Below are positions 43,901 to 51,801 of a stretch of DNA of 64,000 bases, piece by piece. The notes beneath the pieces are model-generated. The model had not been told where the DNA came from, made no database searches, and was given only the letters and a program-made list of their open reading frames with translations. Location: NCBI GenBank assembly GCA_022072055.1, contig JAJVIK010000011.1, forward strand, positions 494,597-558,596, given 5' to 3'. Made by a program: the position numbers and the translations under genes. Source of the stretch: a bacterium. Its GTDB lineage: Bacteria; Hinthialibacterota; Hinthialibacteria; OLB16. How positions within the stretch are numbered: the first letter of the stretch is position 1; every line of letters begins with the position of its first letter.

Positions 43901-46249
43901 GTCCAGGGAATCGACCAGATTGGCGAGCAGCGGAGCCTCGACCGGGTCTTCGTCCATGCGCAGTCCGGGGCCGAGCTTGGCGCCGGCGACTTCGACTTCG
44001 AGCGGGGGGCGGATCTTATCGGTTGTCTTTCGGACGGGATACTTGTCCTGGTCATCATCCCAGGAGGCGATATACCACTCGTCGATCTCATCCACTCCTT
44101 CGTCGGCGGCGGCGTCCCAGGCATCCTTGGGGGAGATCCCGGAGTTCTCGCTGAGCAGGCGGAGAAAATCTTCATGACGGGTTTCGTCGGTCAGGCCGTC
44201 AAAGTCGTTGTCGATCCCATCCGACATCCAGCGCGTGGCATTCCCGTTGTTGTCGATCTGATCCCCGAAGACCCAGTCGCCGACACTGCTTTCGGTGGTG
44301 TCGGTGTAGATGGCGCGATTTCTTTCGTTGGGGGCGCGATTCAGGCGGATTAGCGGCTCCTCCGGGTCGGAGGGGTCGACTTCCCCGGCGCTGGGAGGAC
44401 TGAGGAGGAACTGGCGGTCAGCCTGGGTCACCCTCCCCCAGGTTTGGCGATCCTCGTTGATTCGGGGTTCCGGATCGTAGGTGGGGGCTCCATCGCCGTT
44501 GTGGTCCCCGCTATCGTCGGGGAACCCGTCCCGGTCGTCGTCCTTGTTGTTGGTCTGATCGGACTCCCCGGCGCCGTCCCAGTCGCCATCCGGGAGGCCA
44601 TTGCGGTTCAGGTCATCGGATCGGACCGTGTTCCCATCGAGCGTGTCGGTCCCCCAGTCCCCATCGTTGTCGAGCGCGGCCAGGGCGAGGAAATCGTTGA
44701 CGGTGGGGCGGGCTTGGGTCCCCACGGGGACTTGGGCGATCAGCAGGTTGGGGTTGTATTTGCGGCGGTTGCCGAGCTCATCGGGGCTGTTCTCGAAGTC
44801 CCTGCGCTGACGTGGGGCGGAGGAGCGGACGGTGATGTAGCGATCGAGGATCTCGAAGACCGTGGGGCGCTCGTTGGCGGGGAGATCGCTCGGGCCATCC
44901 AGTCGCAAGGGGCTGCCGTTCGCGTCCACCAGAAAGCGCGCCAGTTCCTCGCGGGAGATGAATGGCGTGTCCCTCCCGGACTGCCCGTCTCGAAAGGGGT
45001 TGGTCGGGCGGGATTCCGCGAGATCGTCGACCCCGGGGTCGTCTGGGGTCCCGCTCGCATCGATCTCAAAGGCGTCGTCGATCACATCCGGAATGCCGCC
45101 ATCATCCTGTCCATTGGTCAGAAGGGCGGCGCGGTTGGCGCGGTTGTCGAGGAGGTCGCTCGGGGGGTTGGCCGTGTCGAGCGGATCGGCGGTCCCGGCG
45201 GCCATCTCATCGGCTTCATCGGTGAGACCGTCCAGATCATCGTCGATATTGTTGAAGCGGGGATCGAATCCGCCGGCGTTTCCATTGTCGTCCGCCGCAA
45301 GGGTTCCCGGGCCTTGGTCGGCGCCTTGACGGTAGCGGATGATGCCGGGAAAGGCGCCCGCGCCGAACCCGTGGGCAATCTGCAGCCCGCGCTCCCCTCC
45401 GACCAGGCATACCAGGAAGGTCTCCAGGTCGAGCTCGCCGGGATGGATGCCTTGGGAGTAGATGTGATTCTCCTCGGGGCCGTTCTGGTTGCCCGCGATG
45501 TTGATGTTGAGTCGGGCGGTGGAGGGTTCGATGCCGGTCCAGTCGCGGTCCTGATCCCAGCCCATTGAGAGAACCTCCAGGCGAAGGTCTCCAACCGAAT
45601 CGAAGGGCAGAAGATCATTTCTGAAATCCACGCGGTCCTCTTCGGTCAGCCCGTCCTCGTCATCGTCCAGCGGACTGAGTTCGGCGTTATCGATCACGCC
45701 ATCCTGGTTGTCGTCGATGCCGGCGATGCCGGGTTTGCCATCGGCGGAAATGTCCCCCACCGGGTCTTCATCCACCCCCAGGCGGCTGAGATAGAATTCC
45801 TGGTCGAGGAACCCGTTGCTGTGGCGAATCTCCCAGGTTCCGCCGTTGTGGAGGGGGAAGAGGTAATCCTGAGGCGTATTGAAGAGGTCCGAATAGATGC
45901 GCCGATTGTCAAAAACCCACTGACGCAGATCGTAGTTGCTCAGCGGTTCATTCGTGCTGATCGGCCCGGATGCCCCGGTGGACCACGGATCCAGGAAGGA
46001 GAGGTAAGGGCGAACCTCATCGCCGGTGAAGGGGATCCCGTCCGGCCCGTTGACCTGAACATCAAACTCCTGGCCCATGAGCGCCGCCCCGCCGGCGGCC
46101 ACATCGCCGACCGTCTGCCGATTGGTGAAGTGGGTGGCGGTGGTGAGCTGAATGCGGATTTGTTGCACAAACGCCGCCGCGAAGATCGCGAACACGGTCA
46201 AGATGACCAGGACTGTCAGGAGGGCTATGCCCCGGGAGTTCTCGCGCAT
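40979..46249 (-). CDS. gspK: Giant GspK-like minor pseudopilin with calcium-binding repeats and lamin-tail-like domain
   Basis: A 1,756-residue protein with a type IV pilin-like N-terminus (RGIALLTVLVILTVFAIFAAAF). Gly7 precedes the cleavage point, and the usual glutamate at position +5 is absent (Thr), the hallmark of GspK. The GspK NIN motif appears twice, at 248-250 (ARLNINIAG) and 1489-1491 (GLLNINCAD). Between them lie a long region rich in Asp/Gly/Asn calcium loops and a lamin-tail-like segment (about 960-1,090; YIELANFGERPISLANW). Normal GspK is about 300-350 residues. It is the tip protein of a type II secretion pseudopilus. It begins one base after the GspJ stop. Confidence 0.82.
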   Translation of the reverse strand: MRENSRGIALLTVLVILTVFAIFAAAFVQQIRIQLTTATHFTNRQTVGDVAAGGAALMGQEFDVQVNGPDGIPFTGDEVRPYLSFLDPWSTGASGPISTNEPLSNYDLRQWVFDNRRIYSDLFNTPQDYLFPLHNGGTWEIRHSNGFLDQEFYLSRLGVDEDPVGDISADGKPGIAGIDDNQDGVIDNAELSPLDDDEDGLTEEDRVDFRNDLLPFDSVGDLRLEVLSMGWDQDRDWTGIEPSTARLNINIAGNQNGPEENHIYSQGIHPGELDLETFLVCLVGGERGLQIAHGFGAGAFPGIIRYRQGADQGPGTLAADDNGNAGGFDPRFNNIDDDLDGLTDEADEMAAGTADPLDTANPPSDLLDNRANRAALLTNGQDDGGIPDVIDDAFEIDASGTPDDPGVDDLAESRPTNPFRDGQSGRDTPFISREELARFLVDANGSPLRLDGPSDLPANERPTVFEILDRYITVRSSAPRQRRDFENSPDELGNRRKYNPNLLIAQVPVGTQARPTVNDFLALAALDNDGDWGTDTLDGNTVRSDDLNRNGLPDGDWDGAGESDQTNNKDDDRDGFPDDSGDHNGDGAPTYDPEPRINEDRQTWGRVTQADRQFLLSPPSAGEVDPSDPEEPLIRLNRAPNERNRAIYTDTTESSVGDWVFGDQIDNNGNATRWMSDGIDNDFDGLTDETRHEDFLRLLSENSGISPKDAWDAAADEGVDEIDEWYIASWDDDQDKYPVRKTTDKIRPPLEVEVAGAKLGPGLRMDEDPVEAPLLANLVDSLDYSVSDDQPDGISTVRIPSGSSTQSVTTTVAYGNEAIRITEVMARPLMRLQPERYFGATHGNWTLAEDGTHYTIDTAAQSGDVWVFPSIPKGEYYVIAYSRSTGNWNLGSLPLAANNTYPLIAINPANNSQADRFGKAFVNVFQNGKAFASVEKVPVLEDGELVIQINKVPGTADISFDYVELYAPDAQYIELANFGERPISLANWEFRVGSFDDANNNGVQDANEEDTTRVTRLKDEEDFVLNPGQFAVLYREDVDPDDIKDDGPSKIPALVPAAHEGGVEPLILSGDSVVSTTEPLNLTLNLHEIVFGQDGTKNVEMYAPGGVLMDSFYFNISTDFCTPNQRTRRQDEVAFAPQHRGDPTRSVLRIERTLDTKGTASKTDDTTTTEEMYVHGPMRFLAEDAAVTLVNTPTPTKEEIRAGASFKAERVVGRASAGTVGNATNGTDIPVHTWTEFGENLFTIPATGEVTFHWPGILNHFRNPDPDLDDEERFPLLYVRVGGISNRAVGRIDLDPTDNNNTESDDERYSTVYHGELAYVIDPKFPDQYKDILDLEHGSLRLTFGPQSSATSTQRLFAYIEISPGRRADPEVQDPTLIKPAGRIAGDPGQEWFYFPDTNLEGQSFFIDRRRILTVPGDDPQTYVFQRSLRFREGPMASCSPYLAGAFGRNLEKFSMGRGIFSGPTPSEMRQLASRLSFHPDAEVEGLLNINCADQKVLTALPFLPPESPRFSEIPARLRFAGLMSQVIVMGRSQRGFDGEIGFPYHDDDLDGSPEPANPEAASDLSDIGGAPGRSDEPFRYPPFWDSPILEAEENGDRGFIDTRLGFGRFSYNDDGDFVDPDDPNSPELIDEPDEAGAAGGDDGPYREVGDLANVFLHPVLIQELRRINLATGGDLKPGNWRDLDPATQPSIDESDLLIMMGRVANLSTVQSNEFIVTSRGRVFNVDSPRVSGNQPVPTPQPEQVADQRIEVELRR

Positions 46250-46250
46250 A

Positions 46251-47744
46251 TCAGTTATCCCCAGTTCCGAACGGCAACATGACCCGCGTGGAGACTCGAA
46301 CAGGGTCTTCCTTTAGGCGATTCTGATCCTGAACAAAGAGGGTGATTTCGATGATCCGGGGAAGGCCATCGGTGCGCCGAACCGCGTTTGCGATCCGCTC
46401 CTGCTCCGCCTCAACCGCGTCATCGTTCGGATCAAACAGCTCATTGAACTTGGAAGTTCCAGGGATGACCGCGAGGTCATCCGCTTCATTGGGCAACACG
46501 GGGATATCCGATGGGGGAAGGACGTACGGATTCAGCGCCCTGTTCTCATAGGAGGAGTCCCAGGAAAGCGCGGGGAAGAAATAGGGGTTGAAGCGGCTGT
46601 TGAGAGTGGGAATCAACACCGTCGCGTTCGGGGAGTTCTCGTCACGATTCTCTTCCCCAAGGAGATAATCGTAGTAGTAGGCCTTGAAGTCCACTCCGAG
46701 GATATTGAGGGCCATGACCTCGTAAACCTGAGTGATGCCGAGCGTCCGGTGGGGCTGGTTCCGCTGCGCGTTGCTCCGAATGATGCCGACCTCGCGCGGC
46801 TCCTCGCCGCGGTCCACCGAGTTTGGGTCTTCCGAGTCGAAATCCTGGTCGAACCAGGGAACAAGCAGGTCGGGGGATATCCCGGGAACCGGTTGAGGCT
46901 GCGCCGCGCCGCGAGCCGCGAGCGCGTATTGAACCGCGATGGGATAGAGGCCGTCGAGACGTGCCGAGCCGGTGGAGACCGCGAGCAGTGCGGTCCGGCG
47001 GAGCAGGTCGCGGCGGGTAAGCGTGTCCATGGCGTAGCCGACTTCGATTTCGCGGCCCCTTCTTGAGGTCAGGAAATTGATCATGTCGCGCGGGAAGAAG
47101 AAGTCCTCGTCGATGCCCTCGTCCACTCGCCCATCGCCGTTGTTGTCGATCCCGTCAGCCATGGCTACCTGGAGAATGGGGTGCATGGGGCTGCTCGGTT
47201 CACCGTCCCCGTCGTTGTCCAAGCCGTCGAAGGCCTCTTCGTCGGTTTCTCCATCCCCGTCGTCGTCAATCCCGTTTCCGGTGAAGATCCGCTTGTCGTT
47301 CACATCAACGCCCAAGGTCCGGGCGCGGTCCTTGTCCGGCGGCCAGTCGTTGATGAGCAGACGCCCACGCCCGTTGTCCGGCTCGTTGAGGTCAGCCGGA
47401 ACCCCACCCCCTGGATCAGCGGCGAAACGCAGATCATCCTCATACAGTTTCGCGGAGCGGAGCTCCTGGGCCATCAAACCAAGGGCCGAGCGCGCGTTCT
47501 GGTAGATGTCGATCCTCGCGGCGGCGGCGCGTCGAACCTCGGTTGCGGCGAGCAAGGTGGCGAAGGCCATGCTCATCACGAGCAGGAACACGGCCACCGA
47601 AACCAACATCTCAATCATGGTGAACCCACGGCAGGAATGAACGACAATCCCACGAAGGTGGGAGTCCATTGTCCACGGACTTCCTACTGGATTCCCGTTT
47701 CCACGGAAATGACGCCGAATGAGGGGAACGCGCGGGAATCTCAT
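46251..47744 (-). CDS. gspJ: GspJ-like minor pseudopilin with calcium-binding repeats
   Basis: A 497-residue protein (ordinary GspJ is about 200). The prepilin signature CRGFTMIEMLVSVAVFLLVMSMA has Gly before the mature Phe and Glu at +5. After the helix, repeated loops such as NGIDDDGDGETDEE, DGLDNDGDGEPSSP and DGIDNNGDGRVDEG occur near residues 155-235. The rest is beta-rich. The ATG at 47744 overlaps the GspI stop as ATGA, so coupling favours it although the leader is long (40 residues); a start at 47669 would give a shorter leader. Confidence 0.82.
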   Translation of the reverse strand: MRFPRVPLIRRHFRGNGNPVGSPWTMDSHLRGIVVHSCRGFTMIEMLVSVAVFLLVMSMAFATLLAATEVRRAAAARIDIYQNARSALGLMAQELRSAKLYEDDLRFAADPGGGVPADLNEPDNGRGRLLINDWPPDKDRARTLGVDVNDKRIFTGNGIDDDGDGETDEEAFDGLDNDGDGEPSSPMHPILQVAMADGIDNNGDGRVDEGIDEDFFFPRDMINFLTSRRGREIEVGYAMDTLTRRDLLRRTALLAVSTGSARLDGLYPIAVQYALAARGAAQPQPVPGISPDLLVPWFDQDFDSEDPNSVDRGEEPREVGIIRSNAQRNQPHRTLGITQVYEVMALNILGVDFKAYYYDYLLGEENRDENSPNATVLIPTLNSRFNPYFFPALSWDSSYENRALNPYVLPPSDIPVLPNEADDLAVIPGTSKFNELFDPNDDAVEAEQERIANAVRRTDGLPRIIEITLFVQDQNRLKEDPVRVSTRVMLPFGTGDN

Positions 47745-49363
47745 GGCGCGTTCTCCGGGAGTTGGATTAAGCCGGTGGTCTTGTAAACCCGGCGGTAGTT
47801 GTCCTCATCGGTCCGACCGTCAAAATCGTCGTCGATCCCATCCAAGACTTCCTCGTCGATCCAGCCGTCCCCATCGTTGTCCTGACGATCATCCCCTTGG
47901 AAGATCAGGATGGTCACAAGCAAGGCGCGCGGCGCGGGATAGAAGCCGAGGTCCTCGTCGATAAGTCCGTCTCCATCGTTGTCGACTCCGTCATAGTACT
48001 CTTCATCAATCCAGAGCAGGTCGCCTTGATTCGTCAACCCATCACGATTGACATCGTAAAGGATCGGGTGGTCTTGAGGCGGGTCGCTTTGGTCGGTGAA
48101 AAAGCGGGGGCCTTCATTGGCGTCGCCATCGTTGTCGATTCCATCCCCGCCGATGGCGGCGCGGCGGACCTGAATCTGGAAGGAGTACTCCTCATTGGGC
48201 GGCGGAAACGGGATGGGATTCCAGGGAAAGACCGCGGCGCGGCAATCTTCATCCACCCTACCGTCCCCGTCGTCGTCGCGTCCGTTGAACAGTTCCTCGT
48301 CGATGCCTTCATCGACCCGGCCGTCGTTGTTGTTGTCCAGATTATCCGCCACCACCTCGTCAATGAGGCCGTTTCCGTTGTTGTCGATCCCATCGCCCAG
48401 AATCTCGCCGGGCGCGGGCGGGCTTCCCGGTTCGCCGTCGCCATCGTTGTCAATCCCATCCCCGGCAAAGGTCGGGCGGTAGTTGTAGGGATTGGTCGGG
48501 TCCCCGCCCTGGAAGAGGACCGAGGCGAGGGCGATATCCTCGTCCGTGAGTCCATCGCCATCATCATCGATTCCGTTGGAAAGCTCCTCGTCGATTCCGC
48601 GCTGGGGGTCATAGGTGAAATCGCCGTCGGGGCGGGATCGCGGTCCGAAAAGTTGCTGAAGCGCCCCCTGATAGTTCAGGGCGATTTCGTAATCCCCGGT
48701 GTCCACCGGGATGCCATCCCCATCCTCATCGGTGGCATTGATATGGCAGCCGGGCGCGAGAAAGGTATAGGCGACACCCTGCTCCGCGCCACCGTCAAAA
48801 TCCCGCAGGCTCGTGGCGCGTGGGGGCGTGTTCACATTCTCCGACTGCGAGATGGCGCTCGATATCTGAGTCTGCATTTGATCATCGAAGCCATCAGGAC
48901 CATCCGCCACCTGGGGTGGCCCGGTCTCCACCCTCACCAGGGTCTGTTCGTCGGTCCAGCGGCCACCCAGATCCACCGCGGCGTCATCGTCCACTCCGTT
49001 TCCCGGAACCGAAAAGACAAAGGGGAGCTGCATGCCGACCGAGTTCTTGGTGATGTCATAAGGGGTTCCATCCTGCGCGGCGAGGAACGTGTCTTGGGTG
49101 GGGTAGGGGTTATCGGGAGGCGACACGCGAAGGATCGGCCAATAAGTGGGGTTCAATCCGGGGACAAACGGGAAGCCTCCCTCCGGATGGGCGCGAAGGC
49201 CCTCGAGGAGGCTGTCGGCCAGCAGGGCCGCCCGTGTCTCGAACTCAATCGGCTCGCTGGCCACCAGCGCGCGCTGTAGGATCGCCAGCAACCCCAAAAG
49301 GCCGAAAGTGAGGATGGCGAGGGCAACCAGGATCTCCAGGAGGGAAAATGCGCGCCTTCTCAT
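47741..49363 (-). CDS. gspI: GspI-like minor pseudopilin with many calcium-binding repeats
   Basis: A 540-residue pseudopilin (ordinary GspI is about 125). The N-terminus MRRRAFSLLEILVALAILTFG has Ala at -1 and Glu at +5 of the mature end. About ten thrombospondin type 3-like loops occur from residue 240 onward: NGIDDDGDGLTDED, DGIDNDGDGEPGSP, DGIDNNGNGLIDE, DNLDNNNDGRVDEG, NGRDDDGDGRVDED, DGVDNDGDGLIDED and others. The C-terminal beta domain ends in LIQLPENAP. It shares one base with the GspH stop and four with the GspJ start. Confidence 0.84.
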   Translation of the reverse strand: MRRRAFSLLEILVALAILTFGLLGLLAILQRALVASEPIEFETRAALLADSLLEGLRAHPEGGFPFVPGLNPTYWPILRVSPPDNPYPTQDTFLAAQDGTPYDITKNSVGMQLPFVFSVPGNGVDDDAAVDLGGRWTDEQTLVRVETGPPQVADGPDGFDDQMQTQISSAISQSENVNTPPRATSLRDFDGGAEQGVAYTFLAPGCHINATDEDGDGIPVDTGDYEIALNYQGALQQLFGPRSRPDGDFTYDPQRGIDEELSNGIDDDGDGLTDEDIALASVLFQGGDPTNPYNYRPTFAGDGIDNDGDGEPGSPPAPGEILGDGIDNNGNGLIDEVVADNLDNNNDGRVDEGIDEELFNGRDDDGDGRVDEDCRAAVFPWNPIPFPPPNEEYSFQIQVRRAAIGGDGIDNDGDANEGPRFFTDQSDPPQDHPILYDVNRDGLTNQGDLLWIDEEYYDGVDNDGDGLIDEDLGFYPAPRALLVTILIFQGDDRQDNDGDGWIDEEVLDGIDDDFDGRTDEDNYRRVYKTTGLIQLPENAP

Positions 49364-50235
49364 CAGGTCTGCCCCTCGAAAGTGTCCGGGAGGGGCATCC
49401 TGGGCCAGGGATAGTGAATGCCATAGTCGTAGGCCACCGTCTGCCCGGTCAGCCTGAGCAGGTACAGGGTGTGCACCTGGGGTCGGGCTTCGTATTCCTG
49501 ATTCACATTGCTGAGGAGCCGGGCGAGTTCTGGATTGGGAGCGGTCAGGGGCGCGGAATCGATCGGCAGAATCAGGGAGAGGTAATCGATATCCCCTCCG
49601 ACTTCCCCGAGGTCGAGAACCGTTCCGGAGAACATGAAGTGAAGCGCGGGGTTTCGGACCACCGAATTGGAGACCACCTGTGCGTTGGGAGCGCGGGAGG
49701 TGCGCTGCATGGTTGTGATCTGACCATCCTCGGCATAGACAAAGCAGATGTAGTACGATTGGGTCCCATCGCCGTTGTTCTTGCCGGCGTTGGACCCCGT
49801 TGGAATCACCGCGCGGCCATCGATATCGACAAGCTGAACACCGGCGGGCAAGGTCTGGGGGTCATCCAGCGGCTCGGAGTAGTTGGTGGGATCCCAGTTG
49901 TCCAGCGCGGGATTCACCTTGCGCTCCACCCAAAAGTCCACTCGGATCCCGGCCTCATAAAGGGCCGATAGGCTGGGAGAGGAGGTTTCAAGGATCGGGT
50001 ACGTCACCCTCACCACCACCCTCCGCTCCTGGTTGGTGGCCAGGGCGGCGGTTTGGGCGGCGCGGAAGACTGTGGCCACCTGCCCGAGGGCCGTGTCCCG
50101 GCGCGCGCTGGCGATCATGCTGGTCACGCTCACCCCCACCAACGCCACCAGCACCCCAATCACCGCCAGCACCGCCACCATCTCGATGGGGGTGAAACCG
50201 GCGCAAGTTGGGCGTGCTCTCATTCGCGACCGCAT
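49363..50235 (-). CDS. gspH: GspH-like minor pseudopilin
   Basis: A 290-residue pseudopilin. The signature CAGFTPIEMVAVLAVIGVLVALVG has Gly13 before mature Phe14 and Glu18 at +5. The C-terminal beta domain contains IRVDFWVERKVNP and ALHFMFSGTVLDLG. Unlike GspI, GspJ and GspK it has few or no calcium repeats. The ATG at 50235 is supported by AAGGA eight bases upstream. It is the first gene of a gspH-I-J-K operon, in the order found in type II secretion loci. The rest of the secretion system (GspC-G, GspL-M) is not in this window. Confidence 0.84.
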   Translation of the reverse strand: MRSRMRARPTCAGFTPIEMVAVLAVIGVLVALVGVSVTSMIASARRDTALGQVATVFRAAQTAALATNQERRVVVRVTYPILETSSPSLSALYEAGIRVDFWVERKVNPALDNWDPTNYSEPLDDPQTLPAGVQLVDIDGRAVIPTGSNAGKNNGDGTQSYYICFVYAEDGQITTMQRTSRAPNAQVVSNSVVRNPALHFMFSGTVLDLGEVGGDIDYLSLILPIDSAPLTAPNPELARLLSNVNQEYEARPQVHTLYLLRLTGQTVAYDYGIHYPWPRMPLPDTFEGQT

Positions 50236-50280
50236 GATTTCCTTCCAAATGCCCAAAATTCCCCGGGGCAGGTTAATCCA

Positions 50281-50310
50281 AGTATAGGAAAGCCTGGAAT
50301 TTACCGTCAA
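50281..50310 (-). promoter_or_regulatory. Sigma-70 promoter of the gspH-I-J-K operon
   Basis: The minus strand reads TTGACG (50310-50305), 18 bases, then TATACT (50286-50281). The predicted start near 50274 gives a leader of about 39 bases. The -35 sits inside the palindrome CCGTCAACTTGACGG, which could be an operator. Confidence 0.65.
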
Positions 50311-50442
50311 CTTGACGGGGATGGTAGGGCAGAGAGCGGCCTCATATCCCAGAAAGCACGCGCCATATCACCCTCATATGGCCTCCACAACCCTTCCAGA
50401 CGAAAACCGCCCACATCTTTGCGAAAAAAGGCTGTCGCGGGT

Positions 50443-50458
50443 TTGGCACGCGGATTGT
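50443..50458 (+). promoter_or_regulatory. Sigma-54-like promoter (-24/-12) before the His/Cys-rich gene
   Basis: TTGGCACG, four bases, then TTGT matches the sigma-54 consensus TGGCACG-N4-TTGC except for the last base. Transcription would begin near 50470 and leave a long, structured leader of about 145 bases. No enhancer-binding site was identified. Confidence 0.4.
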
Positions 50459-50616
50459 GTATTCGCGGGGCATGCAGCCCGGGTCCCTCGAGACCGTCCT
50501 TCGACCCCGGGCCTTGAGATGCGGCCCTTCCGCCCCACCGGGATGAACCGGAAAGCTAACGCGAGACGCTCCGGCGCTCGCCACGAAAGGACCGAGAAAT
50601 GTGGAGGTACACCCTC

Positions 50617-51801
50617 ATGCGCAAGACATTCCAATCGTTCAAGACCAAGACCCCAATCCTCGCGGCTGCCCTCGGCGCCGCCATCGTGATCGCTCCCGCC
50701 GCGATCGGCGGAGAAGGCTCCAAGGGGAGCCAGTTCAAGCTGGCCAGCTCGCGGATTTCCAGTTCCCAAAGCCTGAACAGTTCCGCCGCCAAGATGAATC
50801 TCTCGACCTCCGCCCTCGGCAACAGCGGCGGAGGCGGGATCAAGCGGAATCTGAATCTGGGGAACTCGAACCTCTCGAACGCGGTGACCCGCCAGAGTAG
50901 CTCCAACCTCGGCGGAGCGTTCAAGAAGGGCAACCTCTCCGGAATCTCCAACAGCCCGAAGTTCGAGGGGCTGAAGGGGAACCTGGGAAGCGGTCTCGTC
51001 GGATCAGGCAAGTTCGACAAGTCCCTTGGCGCGAACAAATCGCTGGACCTCAAGCGCGGTCTCCCCGGCGGTTTCACCGGCCAAATCGGAAAGACCGATG
51101 GGCTTAAGGGTGGAATCAACAAGGGAGACATTTTCAAGAAGCCGATCAACGGCGACATCTTCAAGAAGCCGCTTGATCCGGGCATCGGCAACGGTAACGG
51201 GATCGGGAACGGCGTGGGCAAGGGAATCGGCCTGGACGACCTTGTCAAGAAGCCCTTCGACCCCATTAAGAACCCGGGCGATATCCTCAACCCCGACAAC
51301 GGCAAGGGCGGCGGCAATGATCCGGCCAATGACCCCGTGGCGGATCCCGGCAAGGGCAAGAACCCCGGCGACCCGAATGGCGGCGGCATGGGCGGTGGCG
51401 GGGTTGACCCGATCGTGGACCCCATCCACCACCATGGTCACCACGACTGCCACTGGGACTTCCACCTCTGCGAACCGTTCTTCCACACCCACTGTTGGGT
51501 CCCCGAGCGCCACTGCTACGTGGTCTGGGTTTATCGCAACGGCTGCTGGGTGAACGAGAGCGTGGTGGAACTGGAGCCGCTGGCGAAGGAGATGCCGCTG
51601 GAATACATCGCGATCAGCGAGCCGGTTCCCTACGAGTACGATCAAACCCTGGCGGATGGCACGGTGATCAAGAAGACAGGCGTGTGGTGGATGGGAGCGG
51701 ATGGCAAGCCGCACGGGCAGGAGAACTGGGCGGTGGTGGCGCTGGGACCGGAGATGGCCGCCGAGTTTGGAGTGACGAACACGGAGCTTGCCCAACAGTA
51801 A
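50617..51801 (+). CDS. Secreted Gly/Asn/Lys-rich protein with His/Cys-rich metal-binding-like patch
   Basis: A 394-residue exported protein. The ATG at 50617 has GGAGG nine bases upstream and gives a signal peptide (ILAAALGAAIVIAPAAIGG). The first two thirds are low-complexity, rich in Ser, Leu, Asn, Lys and Gly, with phased motifs such as KKPINGDIFKKP and NGNGIGNGVGKG. Residues near 270-310 form a patch HHHGHHDCHWDFHLC with later HTHCW and RHC, suited to zinc or copper binding. A small beta domain follows, with YYVVWVYRNGCW-type aromatic residues, ending in VTNTELAQQ. It may be a structural or adhesive surface protein. No family is recognised. Confidence 0.7.
   Translation: MRKTFQSFKTKTPILAAALGAAIVIAPAAIGGEGSKGSQFKLASSRISSSQSLNSSAAKMNLSTSALGNSGGGGIKRNLNLGNSNLSNAVTRQSSSNLGGAFKKGNLSGISNSPKFEGLKGNLGSGLVGSGKFDKSLGANKSLDLKRGLPGGFTGQIGKTDGLKGGINKGDIFKKPINGDIFKKPLDPGIGNGNGIGNGVGKGIGLDDLVKKPFDPIKNPGDILNPDNGKGGGNDPANDPVADPGKGKNPGDPNGGGMGGGGVDPIVDPIHHHGHHDCHWDFHLCEPFFHTHCWVPERHCYVVWVYRNGCWVNESVVELEPLAKEMPLEYIAISEPVPYEYDQTLADGTVIKKTGVWWMGADGKPHGQENWAVVALGPEMAAEFGVTNTELAQQ

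Larger units (their letters stand above)
50236..50616. other. Divergent regulatory region between gspH and the His/Cys-rich gene
   Basis: The region holds a minus-strand sigma-70 promoter for gspH and a plus-strand sigma-54-like element. It also has several GC-rich hairpins: GCCCGGGT pairing with ACCCCGGGC at 50478-50509 with a bulge, and GCGAG/CTCGC in the leader near 50560-50585. No gene is seen. Confidence 0.6.

Noticed and set aside
47897-49279. Long plus-strand frame (460 codons) opposite gspI
   Set aside because: Antisense shadow of calcium-loop codons; Val/Ile/Gly-rich pattern mirrors GAT/GAC-rich sense codons.
47741-49363. The D-G-I-D-N-D-G-D-G DNA as a CRISPR or satellite array
   Set aside because: The repeats vary at the DNA level, have no spacer structure and are in frame inside a pseudopilin gene.
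50478-50610. Known riboswitch in the His/Cys-rich gene leader
   Set aside because: Hairpins exist but no c-di-GMP, cobalamin or SAM aptamer signature could be matched.
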